This document shows, piece by piece, positions 49,814 to 58,223 of a stretch of 64,000 bases of DNA; positions within the stretch are counted from its first letter, which is position 1, and each line of letters starts with the position of its first letter. The notes under the pieces were generated by a model, which saw only the letters and a list, made by a program, of their open reading frames with translations, made no database searches and was not told the origin of the DNA. The stretch covers positions 21,114 to 85,113 of the forward strand of contig JAJEQY010000007.1 in NCBI GenBank assembly GCA_020687605.1, in the 5' to 3' direction. Source of the DNA: Intestinimonas aquisgranensis (GTDB lineage Bacteria > Bacillota > Clostridia > Oscillospirales > Oscillospiraceae). The translations under genes and the position numbers were made by a program.

Positions 49814-50674
49814 TCACATTTCCTTTCGTTCAGTTGAATTGTTGGGTTGAAGGTCGGTCGCTTTCAATTCGTACAGATCGAAAGGCTCGTCCGGCTTCAC
49901 AATGGCCGGTCTGCGTTTCATGTACCGTTCAATATCAAAGGTATTCTTCTTGTCGGCGTCAGCAAGATACTTGTAGCGGGGATGCTTCGTTATATCAAAC
50001 TTGTCGCTGAAAAACGGCCGCACCCCTCGAAGCTGCAAAATACACTTGCCTCCGTCCATCACCGCAATCTCGTCCTGGGTCATCAGCTCCTTTCCCAATT
50101 TTTGATAGTTGAGGCCGTGAGAAACCTGGCTGCCCCGGTTCTCGGATTGATTGAAGCTGTCGATGGTCTCCTTGCCCAGCAGCTCCGAAATTTCTTTCAG
50201 GGTGGATTTCTCCTTGCCTCCCAAAAACAAGGTGGTGTCGCAGTTGCCCACAATGGTATCCGCGGCGTCCTTGTAGATGGTCTTTAACTGACTTTGGGAC
50301 TGCAAAATAATAGAAGCCGAGATTTCCCGGCTCCGGATGGTGGCGATCAGCTTGTCGAAGTTGGGTATCTGCCCGATATTGGCGAACTCGTCCAGCAGGC
50401 ACCGCACATGGACGGGCAGCCTGCCGCCGTACACGTCGTCCGCCTTGTCGCAAAGGAGATTGAATAGCTGGCTTTGCAGCATGGCAATGACGAAGTTGAA
50501 GGTGGTGTCCGTGTCGCTCATAATGAGGAACAGCGCCGTTTTCCGGTCGCCCAGGGTATCCAGCTCCAGTTCATCGTCCGACATGATCTCCCGCAGCTCC
50601 GCAATATCGAAGGGGGCAAGACGGGCGCCGCAGCTAATCAGGATAGATTTCAGAGTTTTGCCCGAAACGAGTTG
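49814..50674 (-). pseudogene. VirD4-type coupling protein, C-terminal fragment
   Basis: About 287 codons remain of a gene of about 600. The frame opens with VSGKTLKSILISCGARLAPF, has Walker B VRCLLDEFANIGQ and LQSQSQLKTIYKD, and keeps the C-terminal ELMTQDEIAVMDGGKCILQL region. Walker A and the membrane helices are gone; upstream codons run into a stop at 50675. An internal ATG at 50584 could still start a 256-residue piece without ATP binding. So this coupling protein cannot work. Confidence 0.8.
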
Positions 50675-50715
50675 TCAAGGACATTTTAATCAAATTCACA
50701 AAAAAGCCACAAAAA

Positions 50716-50750
50716 AGTGCCAGAAGCAGATTTTAGCTCCTGACACTTTT
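50716..50750 (-). terminator. Hairpin terminator
   Basis: Imperfect stem AGTGCCAGAAGC with GCTCCTGACACT, flanked by A and T runs, right after the stop of the 50760 gene. Confidence 0.6.
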
Positions 50751-50759
50751 ACGGATGGG

Positions 50760-51125
50760 TTATTTGCTCCTGCTTAACAGTTCGTCGCAAAGGTACGCAT
50801 ATTCCGGCAGTTGGTCGATATAGGGTTTCCAGCGCCGCTTAATCTCGGCCAGTTCCAGCGGATCAGCGTCCTCGAAGTCATGGTCGTTTCCGGTCATTCC
50901 AAAAACATCCAGTGCTATATCATTCAAGCACTCATTACAAAGACCGGCAGCGGACTCTATCCAGTTGCCGGTGTCAATATAGACCGGGTCGATAGATATT
51001 GCCAGCCACACATAGCCGACCTTGTCCGACCAAACCAAATCATAAGCGGTCATCTGCCGGATATGTTTCTCAAACACTTTGCGGACGCGCTCAATCTCAT
51101 TTTTCTCTTTTTCTGTGTACAGCAT
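50760..51125 (-). CDS. Conserved hypothetical protein
   Basis: 121 residues, ATG behind AAGGAGG. Acidic, Trp/Tyr-rich, no membrane segment; ends CDELLSRSK. Pattern TAYDLVWSDKVGYVWLAISI suggests a small mixed fold. It stands between the broken VirD4 gene and tnpW and is likely part of the element's core set, though I do not recognise it. Confidence 0.6.
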   Translation of the reverse strand: MLYTEKEKNEIERVRKVFEKHIRQMTAYDLVWSDKVGYVWLAISIDPVYIDTGNWIESAAGLCNECLNDIALDVFGMTGNDHDFEDADPLELAEIKRRWKPYIDQLPEYAYLCDELLSRSK

Positions 51126-51202
51126 TTTCGTGTCCTCCTTGGCTAAAAGTTTTGGTGTGTACCGTCATCAGTTTAACACAAGGCGACTGGCTTTATCAGC
51201 GG

Positions 51203-51394
51203 TCACATCTGCTGTATCTCGTTTTTGAGCATACGCTTGATTTTGTCGCTCATGGTTTCAGTGCTGGTATTGCTGAAATGGACGCGCACCTTGTAGGTAG
51301 TCTTGCCGATTTTCTTTACCAGCGCGGGGGCGTCCTCCGGCGCTCTGTCCAGGGTGGTGTCTGTGGTCTGCATGGCACAGGTTTCTTCGCTCAT
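51203..51394 (-). CDS. tnpW: TnpW family transposon protein
   Basis: 63 residues from the ATG at 51394 with AAAGGAG upstream. The C-terminal half KKIGKTTYKVRVHFSNTSTE, then MSDKIKRMLKNEI is the TnpW pattern; the N-terminus is acidic. It is clearly related to the protein at 38268 (same K-K-I-G-x-T-T start) and weakly to that at 35629. No recombinase gene is adjacent in the window, so the element may have been rearranged. Confidence 0.8.
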   Translation of the reverse strand: MSEETCAMQTTDTTLDRAPEDAPALVKKIGKTTYKVRVHFSNTSTETMSDKIKRMLKNEIQQM

Positions 51395-51438
51395 GGCGCT
51401 CCTTTCTCCGGGCGGGGCTGCGCCGTCCGGCAAAACAA

Positions 51439-52302
51439 TCAGTCGCTTTTACGGTTCACAATGCCTTTTGCCGTCTGCCTGGTGGCCCCGGCGTTTTCCT
51501 CCCGGAAGTTCTTCCCGGCAAAGAGGATCGGGGCGCACCGTTCCAGAATACGGTCATAGATACGGGCGTGGGCCAGGTCGGGCGGATTTTTGAGTTCGGC
51601 CAGCTTCAGGTTGGTGGTGATAATCATGGGCCTGCGGCTGCGGTAGCGGCTGTCAATGACGAAAAACATCTGCTCCATCGCATACTCGGTGCTGCGCTCC
51701 ACACCCAAATCGTCAATGATAAGCAGGTCGTATTCGTCAAAGCTGGCGATAAAGTCGGCCCTGTCCTCGGAGAACATCCCGGTCAGGCGGTTCAGGATGG
51801 TGGGAAAGTTCGTCATCAGCACCGGCACATCCCGGTCAAGCAGGGCGTTGGCGATACAACCGGCAAAAAAGGACTTGCCGGTTCCCACATCCCCGAACAG
51901 CAGCAGGCCGGTGTTGTTTTTGTATGCCTCCTTCCAGTTCTCCACATAGGTGCGGGCCTTGTCCATCAGGGGATTTTGGCCGTTGTCGTTGGCAAAGGTG
52001 TAGTCGTACAGATAGCGGTCTTGCAGGCCCTGGGCCTTCCGGCGCTTGATGCGCTCCATGCGGCGCTGCCGTTCCTCGGCGGCCTTGCGCTGTTCCTCGG
52101 CCTCCCGCTGGCACTGGCAGATACAGCGGGGCATGAAGTAGCCGGGTTTCCCAAAGCATGGCACAACGGTCTGCCTCTGGCCGCCGCACTTTTTACAGTG
52201 AATGAGGCCGTCTGCCGGGTCTATGTACTCGTCCCCGGCCAGCTCCACACCGGCGGCTGCCTTGTCGATCAGCGCCCGGATTTCTGCGGTAATCTCCATC
52301 AT
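51439..52302 (-). CDS. DnaC/IstB-like ATPase (helicase loader)
   Basis: 287 residues. N-terminal zinc-like cysteines (HCKKCGGQR, PRCICQC, residues 35-65), a basic helical linker, then the AAA+ core with Walker A LLFGDVGTGKSFFAG near 140 and Walker B LLIIDDLGVE near 200, and sensor segment MIITTNLKLAEL. The ATG overlaps the previous stop (ATGA), coupling it to the replisome organizer gene. Together they probably start replication of the excised element. Confidence 0.88.
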   Translation of the reverse strand: MMEITAEIRALIDKAAAGVELAGDEYIDPADGLIHCKKCGGQRQTVVPCFGKPGYFMPRCICQCQREAEEQRKAAEERQRRMERIKRRKAQGLQDRYLYDYTFANDNGQNPLMDKARTYVENWKEAYKNNTGLLLFGDVGTGKSFFAGCIANALLDRDVPVLMTNFPTILNRLTGMFSEDRADFIASFDEYDLLIIDDLGVERSTEYAMEQMFFVIDSRYRSRRPMIITTNLKLAELKNPPDLAHARIYDRILERCAPILFAGKNFREENAGATRQTAKGIVNRKSD

Positions 52303-53048
52303 ACGGTTTCATCCTCCTTTACGCTGTAATCCCGGTTGCGGGTGGGCGGGGCCGCCTTTTTCGCGTCCTCACCGGCCCAGCGCCGGATGGTGGCGGCATG
52401 GCTTTGATACCGCTTGCCGGTAGAAGCCATATACTCGGACAGCTTTTCGATGTACTGGCCCCATACCGTGGGAAAACTGGCCTGCAAGTCTGCCAGTTCC
52501 TCGTCCGTCAGGAAAACATTCTGGTAACGGCCATAGGTGCGGGCGCTGCGCCCCGTTTCGGGGCGTCCCTTCTCTATCTCTCTCTTTATCTCTATCTCTT
52601 TCTCTAACTCTATCTCTATCTCTGGTGGACGAATGTCGGACAAATGTCCGCCATCTGTCCGGGGCGCGGAAAGGGCCTTGTTTTGGAGCCTTGCCGCCCG
52701 CTTTCGTTCGGCCTCGGTGGAGGACTGGCCGATCAACAGTTCGATATTGCTCATGTAAAAAGTGCCGCTGTCCAGCACTTCCACAAGACCCAGCTTCAGG
52801 AAGATTTGCAAGGCCCTCTCCACAGTGCCGATCTGCTGGCGGGTGATGGTGGCGATCATCTGCGCCGTGTAGGGGATATTCTCGTCAAGCTGGAGCCGCC
52901 CGCCGTGTTTCAGGGATTTCAGATACAGCTTGAGCAGGATGTTGGAGTACAGCACACCGTCCTGCATACTTTCCAGCAGCACGATGGAGTCATCGTCAAA
53001 ATAGTTCTCTTTGAGTTTCAGGTAGTAATATTTTCGATTGTCTGACAT
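52299..53048 (-). CDS. Replisome organizer-like replication protein
   Basis: 249 residues from the ATG at 53048 (AAGGAGGAACCC); the longer frame to 53432 is a shadow. N-terminal winged-helix domain: KYYYLKLKENYFDDDSIVLL, then LYSNILLKLYLKSLKHGGRL and IATITRQQIGTVERALQIF. This fits the N-terminal domain of phage replisome organizers. The middle holds the low-complexity stretch EIEIELEKEIEIKREIEKG, and the C-terminal part (TYGRYQNVFLTDEELADLQA) is of the usual type in these elements. Confidence 0.8.
   Translation of the reverse strand: MSDNRKYYYLKLKENYFDDDSIVLLESMQDGVLYSNILLKLYLKSLKHGGRLQLDENIPYTAQMIATITRQQIGTVERALQIFLKLGLVEVLDSGTFYMSNIELLIGQSSTEAERKRAARLQNKALSAPRTDGGHLSDIRPPEIEIELEKEIEIKREIEKGRPETGRSARTYGRYQNVFLTDEELADLQASFPTVWGQYIEKLSEYMASTGKRYQSHAATIRRWAGEDAKKAAPPTRNRDYSVKEDETV
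52571..52624. repeat. Low-complexity TCTCTA tract in coding sequence
   Basis: About nine imperfect units of TCTCTA/TCTTTC on the plus strand; encodes a Glu-Ile-rich helix in the replication protein. Length change by slippage would shift the frame unless by three or six bases. Confidence 0.75.
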
Positions 53049-53161
53049 GGGTTCCTCCTTGGGGTTCGTTTTGGGCTTCTGTACGCATTTAGAGGGCCGT
53101 TTTGGGGGCCAGAGGATAAATCTATCAGGCCCCCGCCGACACCCTTGAAAAAAGCCTTGAT

Positions 53162-53560
53162 TTACAAGGGGTTTTTGCCCTCTAATTGTCCACGCTGTAC
53201 CCTCCTTCGGCGCTCGCACTCGGCCTTTTGCCGCCGGTGGACTTTCGGCGCACATTCCGGGCAGTATTTGGCCCGGTTGGAGCCGGGGGTGAACAGCGCC
53301 CCGCAGACGGCGCACCGCTTGGCGTCCAGGCGGTGGAACAGGGCCGTTTCCAGTTCCCTGTCCAGCGGCAGCACCGCCGCCCGGAACCACCGGCACAACA
53401 GGGAGTAGGAAATGGACTGGACGCAGACACATTCCTCCCCATCATCCAGCGCGATACAGTTGCCGCCGTCATAGTTGCAGCACTCATGTACCAGCCGCCG
53501 CGCTCTGCGGTACTGGCGGTAGTCCATGACGGGGACGGGTTCAGGCTTGCTTTTCTTCAT
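53162..53560 (-). CDS. Cysteine-rich VLP-domain protein
   Basis: 132 residues from the ATG at 53560. Cys clusters HECCNYDGGNC, EECVCVQ, AKRCAVCGALF and AKYCPECAPKVHRRQ match the Cys-rich VLP domain (PF14194) found in Clostridial conjugative transposons; the last four cysteines look like a zinc ribbon. The C-terminus is very basic. It overlaps the small Cys-rich gene upstream by 20 bp. Probably binds nucleic acid; role not established. Confidence 0.8.
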   Translation of the reverse strand: MKKSKPEPVPVMDYRQYRRARRLVHECCNYDGGNCIALDDGEECVCVQSISYSLLCRWFRAAVLPLDRELETALFHRLDAKRCAVCGALFTPGSNRAKYCPECAPKVHRRQKAECERRRRVQRGQLEGKNPL

Positions 53561-53717
53561 GCTTGCACTTCCCACACCCGCCGCAGTTGCCGCAGCCCTG
53601 GCAGGCATGGGCCTCCGGCTCCGGGCCGGTGGGCGCGTCTGCCGGTTCCGGCTGCAACAGGGCAAGGGGCAGACGGATATTCAGGTGGACAGTGACGGGT
53701 AAAATAATCTGCTTCAT
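53541..53717 (-). CDS. Small Cys-rich protein
   Basis: 58 residues, ATG at 53717 behind GGAAGGAGA. The N-terminal half is hydrophobic (KQIILPVTVHLNIRLPLALL) and the C-terminal part has CQGCGNCGGCGKCK, five cysteines likely to bind metal. The stop lies inside the next gene, indicating coupling. I do not recognise the family. Confidence 0.65.
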   Translation of the reverse strand: MKQIILPVTVHLNIRLPLALLQPEPADAPTGPEPEAHACQGCGNCGGCGKCKHEEKQA

Positions 53718-53816
53718 AGGGCAATCTCCTTCCGTGAGTGAATGTTGACAGTTCTGTGCAAAGTGGTGTCGTGAAACGCGACGCCCTCGAAAGGGGTCGC
53801 CAAAACGCCGTACCCT

Positions 53817-55262
53817 TTACCGCTCCGGCCCCCGGTCATGGGACTTGTCCTGTTCCTGGCGGGCCAGTTGGTCGGCGGCCTTGCGGAGCCGTTCAACGGC
53901 TTTCAGTTCCTCCCGCATGGCTTTCATGTCGATGGTGTCCACCTGCTTCTGGGCGGTCAGCAGGTCGATCTCGCGCTGCCATGCCTTGGGGGTGATTTCC
54001 TCACCGCTGTCCTTCAGTTCCTTCAGATACCGGGCCGCCGCATCATAGAGGATCAGTTCCCGGCTGTGGCGCTGCTCGAACAGTTCCCGTTTCTCCGGCT
54101 TTACCTTGGCAAGCTGCTTGCGGATGGGCTTGTACTTGTTGTACTGCGCCCACATCTCCCCGCGCTCGGTGAGGGTGGCGATCCGGCGCTCGGCCTGGAC
54201 GATTTTCCCCCGCAGGTCATAGTAGCCGCTGTTCATGTCGGAGATTTTATCGTGGAGCTGCTGCATGGTCTTGATCCCGTTTGCCTGCATAAAGCTGAAC
54301 AGGGCGGCGCTCTCCTGCAAAGCCCGGATTTTGCCGGTGCGGGTGTCAGGCCGCTTGAGCTGCTGCTGGGCCTCCCACAAGTCAATCATGCTGGGCTGCT
54401 GGCCCTCTGGCTTCTCTGCCTCGGCCTTAGACCAGTTGTAGAGGCGGGTAATGCGGGCCTTGATTTCCTTGAGCAACTTATTGTCGGCGGCGATCTGCCG
54501 GTTGACTTCTCCCTTGTCGGTGCGGATACCGCGCTTCTCCATCTGGCTGGCCGCTGGCCCCAGGTGGACAGAGGGAATTTTATCAATGCCCTGGCGCTTG
54601 TAGCTGCGGTGGTCTACCAGGGCGGGCTGACCGGCGGCCTCCAATGCCCGGTTGGTATAAGCCGCCCATGCCGCCCGCCAAATCTCCACATTCCCTTTGT
54701 CGTTCCAGTCGGTGGTGTCCTCCCGGTGGTTCTTCCAGCCGCCTTTCCCATCCGGGATACGCTGGCCGTTTTCGTCCAGGTCGTATGCCTTGCGGCACTT
54801 CGCGCCCCATGCGCCATTTTCTTTCAGGGGCCGGACGGTCAGCATGATATGAACATGTGGGTTGCCGGTTTCCTTGTCATGGATGGCAAAATCAGCGCAC
54901 ATCCCCTTGTCCACAAAGTTGTCCTTCACATAGGCCCGGACAAGGGCAAGCTGCTGTTCCCTGGACAGTTCGCGGGGCAAAGCCGCCTCGATCTCGCGGG
55001 CAAGCTGGCTGTCCCTGGCTTTCTCGATCTGCTCCACACTGTTCCAGAGGGTGGAGCGGTCTGCAAACTCCGGCGGGGCGTGGGCGGGCAGCATGATTTC
55101 CGCATGGACAACGCCGCTTTTCCGGGTGTAATCGTGGGTCAGGCCGTCCCATTCATTCGTCAGTTTGGTTCCGCTTCGGTAGGCGGCTGCGGCAACAGCG
55201 GAACGGCCCTCGCTGCGCTTGATGATACTGACGGGAAAATGACAAAAATCTATGGGTGGCAC
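53817..55262 (-). CDS. MobA/MobL-type relaxase
   Basis: About 481 residues. The start VSIIKRSEGRSAVAAAAYRS and the segment FAIHDKETGNPHVHIMLTVR (histidine motif) are those of MobQ-class MobA/MobL relaxases (PF03389); the rest is helical and charged. The coding start is unclear: the perfect AGGAGGTG at 55261-55268 has no ATG after it. A GTG at 55262 lies inside that site, and an ATA at the right distance (about 55253) would follow it. This would be the third relaxase in the window, with its own oriT. Confidence 0.85.
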   Translation of the reverse strand: MPPIDFCHFPVSIIKRSEGRSAVAAAAYRSGTKLTNEWDGLTHDYTRKSGVVHAEIMLPAHAPPEFADRSTLWNSVEQIEKARDSQLAREIEAALPRELSREQQLALVRAYVKDNFVDKGMCADFAIHDKETGNPHVHIMLTVRPLKENGAWGAKCRKAYDLDENGQRIPDGKGGWKNHREDTTDWNDKGNVEIWRAAWAAYTNRALEAAGQPALVDHRSYKRQGIDKIPSVHLGPAASQMEKRGIRTDKGEVNRQIAADNKLLKEIKARITRLYNWSKAEAEKPEGQQPSMIDLWEAQQQLKRPDTRTGKIRALQESAALFSFMQANGIKTMQQLHDKISDMNSGYYDLRGKIVQAERRIATLTERGEMWAQYNKYKPIRKQLAKVKPEKRELFEQRHSRELILYDAAARYLKELKDSGEEITPKAWQREIDLLTAQKQVDTIDMKAMREELKAVERLRKAADQLARQEQDKSHDRGPER

Positions 55263-55449
55263 CTCCTTTCGGCGGGGATATTTCAGGCTCCGTGGAGCCG
55301 AACAGACGCGAAGCGGGTGTTTGGCTGCGCGGGGCGCACAAGGGGTTTGGGGAGTGTAGCTCCCCATCGCGGACGAAGTACGCAACAGCCCCCGGCAGGG
55401 CGCACGACACCGGCAACGGTGTATAAGTGCGCCCTTGTAAACAAGGGAC

Positions 55450-55746
55450 TTACGGCTTGTTCCCGGATTTCGGCAGTTTTGCGGCCAGTTCCGCCGCCCC
55501 CGGAAGATGGGACAGGGCAATCAGGAACGCCTTGACCTCTACGCCGGGAAGGTCGGGGGCCAGAGGGAAAATGCCCTCCAAAATAGCCCCGCGTTCAATC
55601 AGGCGGCGGGTGCGGGCCTTGCGTTCCTCGTTGCGCTGCTTGTTCTCCAAAATCTTCTGGCGATTCTCAAGCTGACGGATTTCCTTCAGGACTTCTTCGC
55701 GCCCGTCTTTTTTCTGTTTCGCTTGGGTGGTGATTTCTTTGTGCAT
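55450..55746 (-). CDS. DUF3847-like protein
   Basis: 98 residues, ATG behind AGGAGGACG. Strongly charged helix (EVLKEIRQLENRQKILENKQ then RNEERKARTRRLIERGAILE) followed by a short globular end. This coiled-coil pattern and its place beside the MobA/MobL gene fit DUF3847 (PF12958). It may help the relaxosome bind oriT. The gap to the relaxase (55263-55449) has no other gene. Confidence 0.75.
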   Translation of the reverse strand: MHKEITTQAKQKKDGREEVLKEIRQLENRQKILENKQRNEERKARTRRLIERGAILEGIFPLAPDLPGVEVKAFLIALSHLPGAAELAAKLPKSGNKP

Positions 55747-56225
55747 ATCGCGTCCTCCTTCAGCGGCTCCATCCAGCCGCGCTTGATATAATATTTCTGC
55801 AACTTGATAATGGCGTTGCGAACCGTGACGATGGCCGCTGATGTCGTAAAGCCTTCGGCCTTGGCAATCTCCTTAAACTGCTTGCCCTCCCAAAACCGGG
55901 CATGAAGGCAGCTCGCCTGCCGGGGCGTCAGGGTGGCAAGGGCCTCCCGGAGCCGTTCCATCATCAGGGCATGGGCGGCCTCCTGTTCCCGTTCCGTTTC
56001 TTTCTCCATCAGAATATCTTCCGGGGAGATGACCTGTTCCGGGAAATGGTGTTCTATGCCGGGGGAAGCGTCCAGAGAATAACAGTGATAGTGCTGCTTG
56101 GCGTCATTTGCGTTCTCTGCGCGGCTTTCCTCCACAATGGCGTCTGCAACCTCGTCCGGCACTTCCACAAAAGTGTCCTTCTTGCAAATCGGGTAGTAGT
56201 ATTTTTTCAGGTTGAGGGTTTTCAT
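55686..56225 (-). CDS. Sigma-like HTH protein 1
   Basis: 179 residues from the ATG at 56225, overlapping the previous stop as ATGA. Opens TLNLKKYYYPICKKDTFVEV PDEV, has an acidic middle (SPEDILMEKETEREQEAAHA) and a region-4-type helix-turn-helix (TLTPRQASCLHARFWEGKQF, KEIAKAEGFTTSAAIV). It lacks sigma region 2. Related to the next two proteins in opening and SPED/SPEE-I-L segment. The C-terminal tail is basic. Confidence 0.8.
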   Translation of the reverse strand: MKTLNLKKYYYPICKKDTFVEVPDEVADAIVEESRAENANDAKQHYHCYSLDASPGIEHHFPEQVISPEDILMEKETEREQEAAHALMMERLREALATLTPRQASCLHARFWEGKQFKEIAKAEGFTTSAAIVTVRNAIIKLQKYYIKRGWMEPLKEDAICTKKSPPKRNRKKTGAKKS

Positions 56226-56683
56226 AGGCCGCTTGTCCATTTCCGGCGTATGAAGTACCGGCGCAGCCGCCGGAGCGCCGCATGGATGGACTTCCCAGCC
56301 TGGGATGGGGTGATCCCCTCCATCGCGGCAATGTCCTTCACTTTCATCCCCAGCATATACCGGGCATGGACGCGGCGGGCCTGCGCTGGGGTCAGAGAGG
56401 AAATCGCCTCATAGAGCCGCCGGAGCAGTTCGGCGTATTCGGCCTGCGCCTCCTTTTCCATCAGGCAATCCTCCGGCGATGGCTGCGCCCAGCCGATGGC
56501 GGCGTTCTCAATCCCATCGTCGCAGTCAAGGGAGTAAAACGCCTTGTAGCGGTACATCTTGCGCTCCCTGGCGGCCTCGGCCCGCTTGTCCAGCAGGAAC
56601 GCTTCAACGATTTCATCCGACACCTCCACAAAGGTGTCCTCGGTGCAGAACGGGTAATACTGTTTGAGGTTGATGGTCTGCAT
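56222..56683 (-). CDS. Sigma-like HTH protein 2
   Basis: 153 residues from the ATG at 56683. Same plan as its neighbours: QTINLKQYYPFCTEDTFVEV SDEI, SPEDCLMEKEAQAEYAELLR, then SSLTPAQARRVHARYMLGMK, VKDIAAMEGITPSQAGKSIH. The HTH could contact -35 DNA or RNA polymerase. The stop overlaps the start of protein 1. The upstream gap is only 10 bp. Confidence 0.8.
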   Translation of the reverse strand: MQTINLKQYYPFCTEDTFVEVSDEIVEAFLLDKRAEAARERKMYRYKAFYSLDCDDGIENAAIGWAQPSPEDCLMEKEAQAEYAELLRRLYEAISSLTPAQARRVHARYMLGMKVKDIAAMEGITPSQAGKSIHAALRRLRRYFIRRKWTSGL

Positions 56684-56693
56684 AGGCCCGCCC

Positions 56694-57146
56694 TCACTCT
56701 GCCGGGAAAAGGCAGTCATAGCAGCGGCGTATATTTCGCAGCCCCCGCCGGATTGCAATGCTGACCTTGCTGCTGTGTACGTCCTCCATCCGGGCAATTT
56801 TCGGCTGGCTGATACCGGCGATGTAGTAGGCCCGGACGCGGCGGGCCTGAGTGGGGGTGGCATGGGCCAGGGCCTCCGGCAAGGCGGCCAGCAGACGCAG
56901 ATGGGCGGCCCGTTCCTCGCGCTCCAAAAGAATTTCCTCCGGCGATCTGCCGTGTTCCAGCGCGTAGTTCTCCGTCCAGCTATATGCGTCCAGGGAGTAG
57001 TAGGCGCGGTGGTAGACCTTCCGGCGCTCATAGTTGTTCATCTCGCGCTGGGCCTGCCGCATGACCTCCCAAACTTCATCGCTGACCTCCACAAACTCGT
57101 CATGCCGGTAGTGGGGATAAATCCACCGCAGATTGATTGTTTTCAT
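56694..57146 (-). CDS. Sigma-like HTH protein 3
   Basis: 150 residues from the ATG at 57146. KTINLRWIYPHYRHDEFVEV SDEV, SPEEILLEREERAAHLRLLA, then THATPTQARR-like motif (AHATPTQARRVRAYYIAGIS) and QPKIARMEDVHSSKVSIAIR. It is the third of three paralogues in line on one transcript. Such duplications within one operon suggest that each controls a different step or binds together as hetero-oligomers. Confidence 0.8.
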   Translation of the reverse strand: MKTINLRWIYPHYRHDEFVEVSDEVWEVMRQAQREMNNYERRKVYHRAYYSLDAYSWTENYALEHGRSPEEILLEREERAAHLRLLAALPEALAHATPTQARRVRAYYIAGISQPKIARMEDVHSSKVSIAIRRGLRNIRRCYDCLFPAE

Positions 57147-57249
57147 AGGCTTACCTCCTGAAAATGGGAGAGGCGGGCAGCTTGTCCGCTGTCCGCCTCC
57201 CGCTGGGATAAGGGAAACAATCCCTTTCACTTGGTAGCCCGAAAACAGG

Positions 57250-57663
57250 TCATTCGTTAAGCCTGTTTTCAAAGAAATTTATAAATTTTTTTCTGACTGC
57301 CTCCACACTCTGATACACGGCCACTTTGGAGCAGCCGCACACCGCCCCGATCTCCGCAAGAGTCAGCCCGTCCAGGGCATAGAGCAGGAACCGGCGGCGC
57401 TGGGTCTCGGTGCAGGTGTCCAGGACGGCCATCAGCTCACCCAGCGTTTCCATGCGGCAAAGATATTCCTCTGGCGTTTCGCCGTAGATACCCACGCCCT
57501 CGGTGGCAACTATGTATTCGTCAAACTCCCGGCCATCCCAATGCCGCCGCTGCTCATGGGACAGGTTCTCGGCTTTGTGGTCGGCCCGGTCAAGAAATTC
57601 ATAGACTTCCAGCGTAACCTCCACGGCCACAGCTTGTCCGTTGTAATTGATGGTGACTTCCAT
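57250..57663 (-). CDS. Sigma-like HTH protein 4
   Basis: 137 residues, ATG at 57663 behind GGAGGAAAGG. N-terminal short beta segment (EVTINYNGQAVAVEVTLEVY EFL), acidic middle with TPEEYLCRMETLGELMAV, then region-4-like HTH (TETQRRRFLLYALDGLTLAE, IGAVCGCSKVAVYQSVEAVR). Less like proteins 1-3 but the same general layout. It is the first gene of this minus-strand unit, 100 bp ahead of protein 3. Confidence 0.8.
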   Translation of the reverse strand: MEVTINYNGQAVAVEVTLEVYEFLDRADHKAENLSHEQRRHWDGREFDEYIVATEGVGIYGETPEEYLCRMETLGELMAVLDTCTETQRRRFLLYALDGLTLAEIGAVCGCSKVAVYQSVEAVRKKFINFFENRLNE

Positions 57664-58223
57664 CTGCCTTTCCTCCGTTCAGATTTTTGCGGGAAAATCT
57701 GAACGGGGCGGCGGGGAACGACACCGGGGGCAAGGTTCGGGCCATGTTGGCCCGATGTTCCGGCCCCACAGGTATGAAAAAGCGCCCGGACAGCATGAAG
57801 CTATTCGAGCGCAAAAAACACGGTATTCAGTTACATTGTGACAATTTTCGCACTGGCTGCCAGACGGGGCAGGTTCGGTGGCTGGGCTTTTTTTAACAAA
57901 TTAGGCGGATGAACGATGCAAAGAAACACGGCGATACCTCCATGATACCGCCGTTCCAGACATTATGGGCGTGTTAAGCAGCCTGCCCTTCGGCGGTTTT
58001 TTCTTTTCTGCCGCCGGGCAGTACATTCTTTCCTCAATTTCTTATATCTTAGCCTATAATCCTCACAAAATCCTCACAGCATAACAGCGTTTCGACATAA
58101 TAACACGCTGAAATCTCGCAAGTTTGTGACAATTAGAAAACCGAAGGCAGAATGCCCCCGGTTTTCTAATGGATTCAGTCGCTTATTTAGATGTCCTTAT
58201 TCAGCTACCTATGCCGGACAAAC
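57664..58223. other. Long intergenic region, probable module boundary
   Basis: 560 bp without a convincing gene. It should hold the promoter of the sigma-like unit (minus), but no clear consensus was found. Two hairpins (around 57990-58018, GCCGAAGG/CCGCCGGGC-like; and 58134-58166) and the tandem AATCCTCACA repeats at about 58060-58080 are present. Sequence composition changes across it. Confidence 0.5.
58134..58166. terminator. Terminator after ABC permease
   Basis: AGAAAACCG pairs with CGGTTTTCT around a 15-base loop, 58 bp after the permease stop. Confidence 0.65.

Noticed and set aside
53838..55535. 565-codon plus frame opposite the MobA/MobL gene
   Set aside because: Mirror of the relaxase, which has the family motifs.
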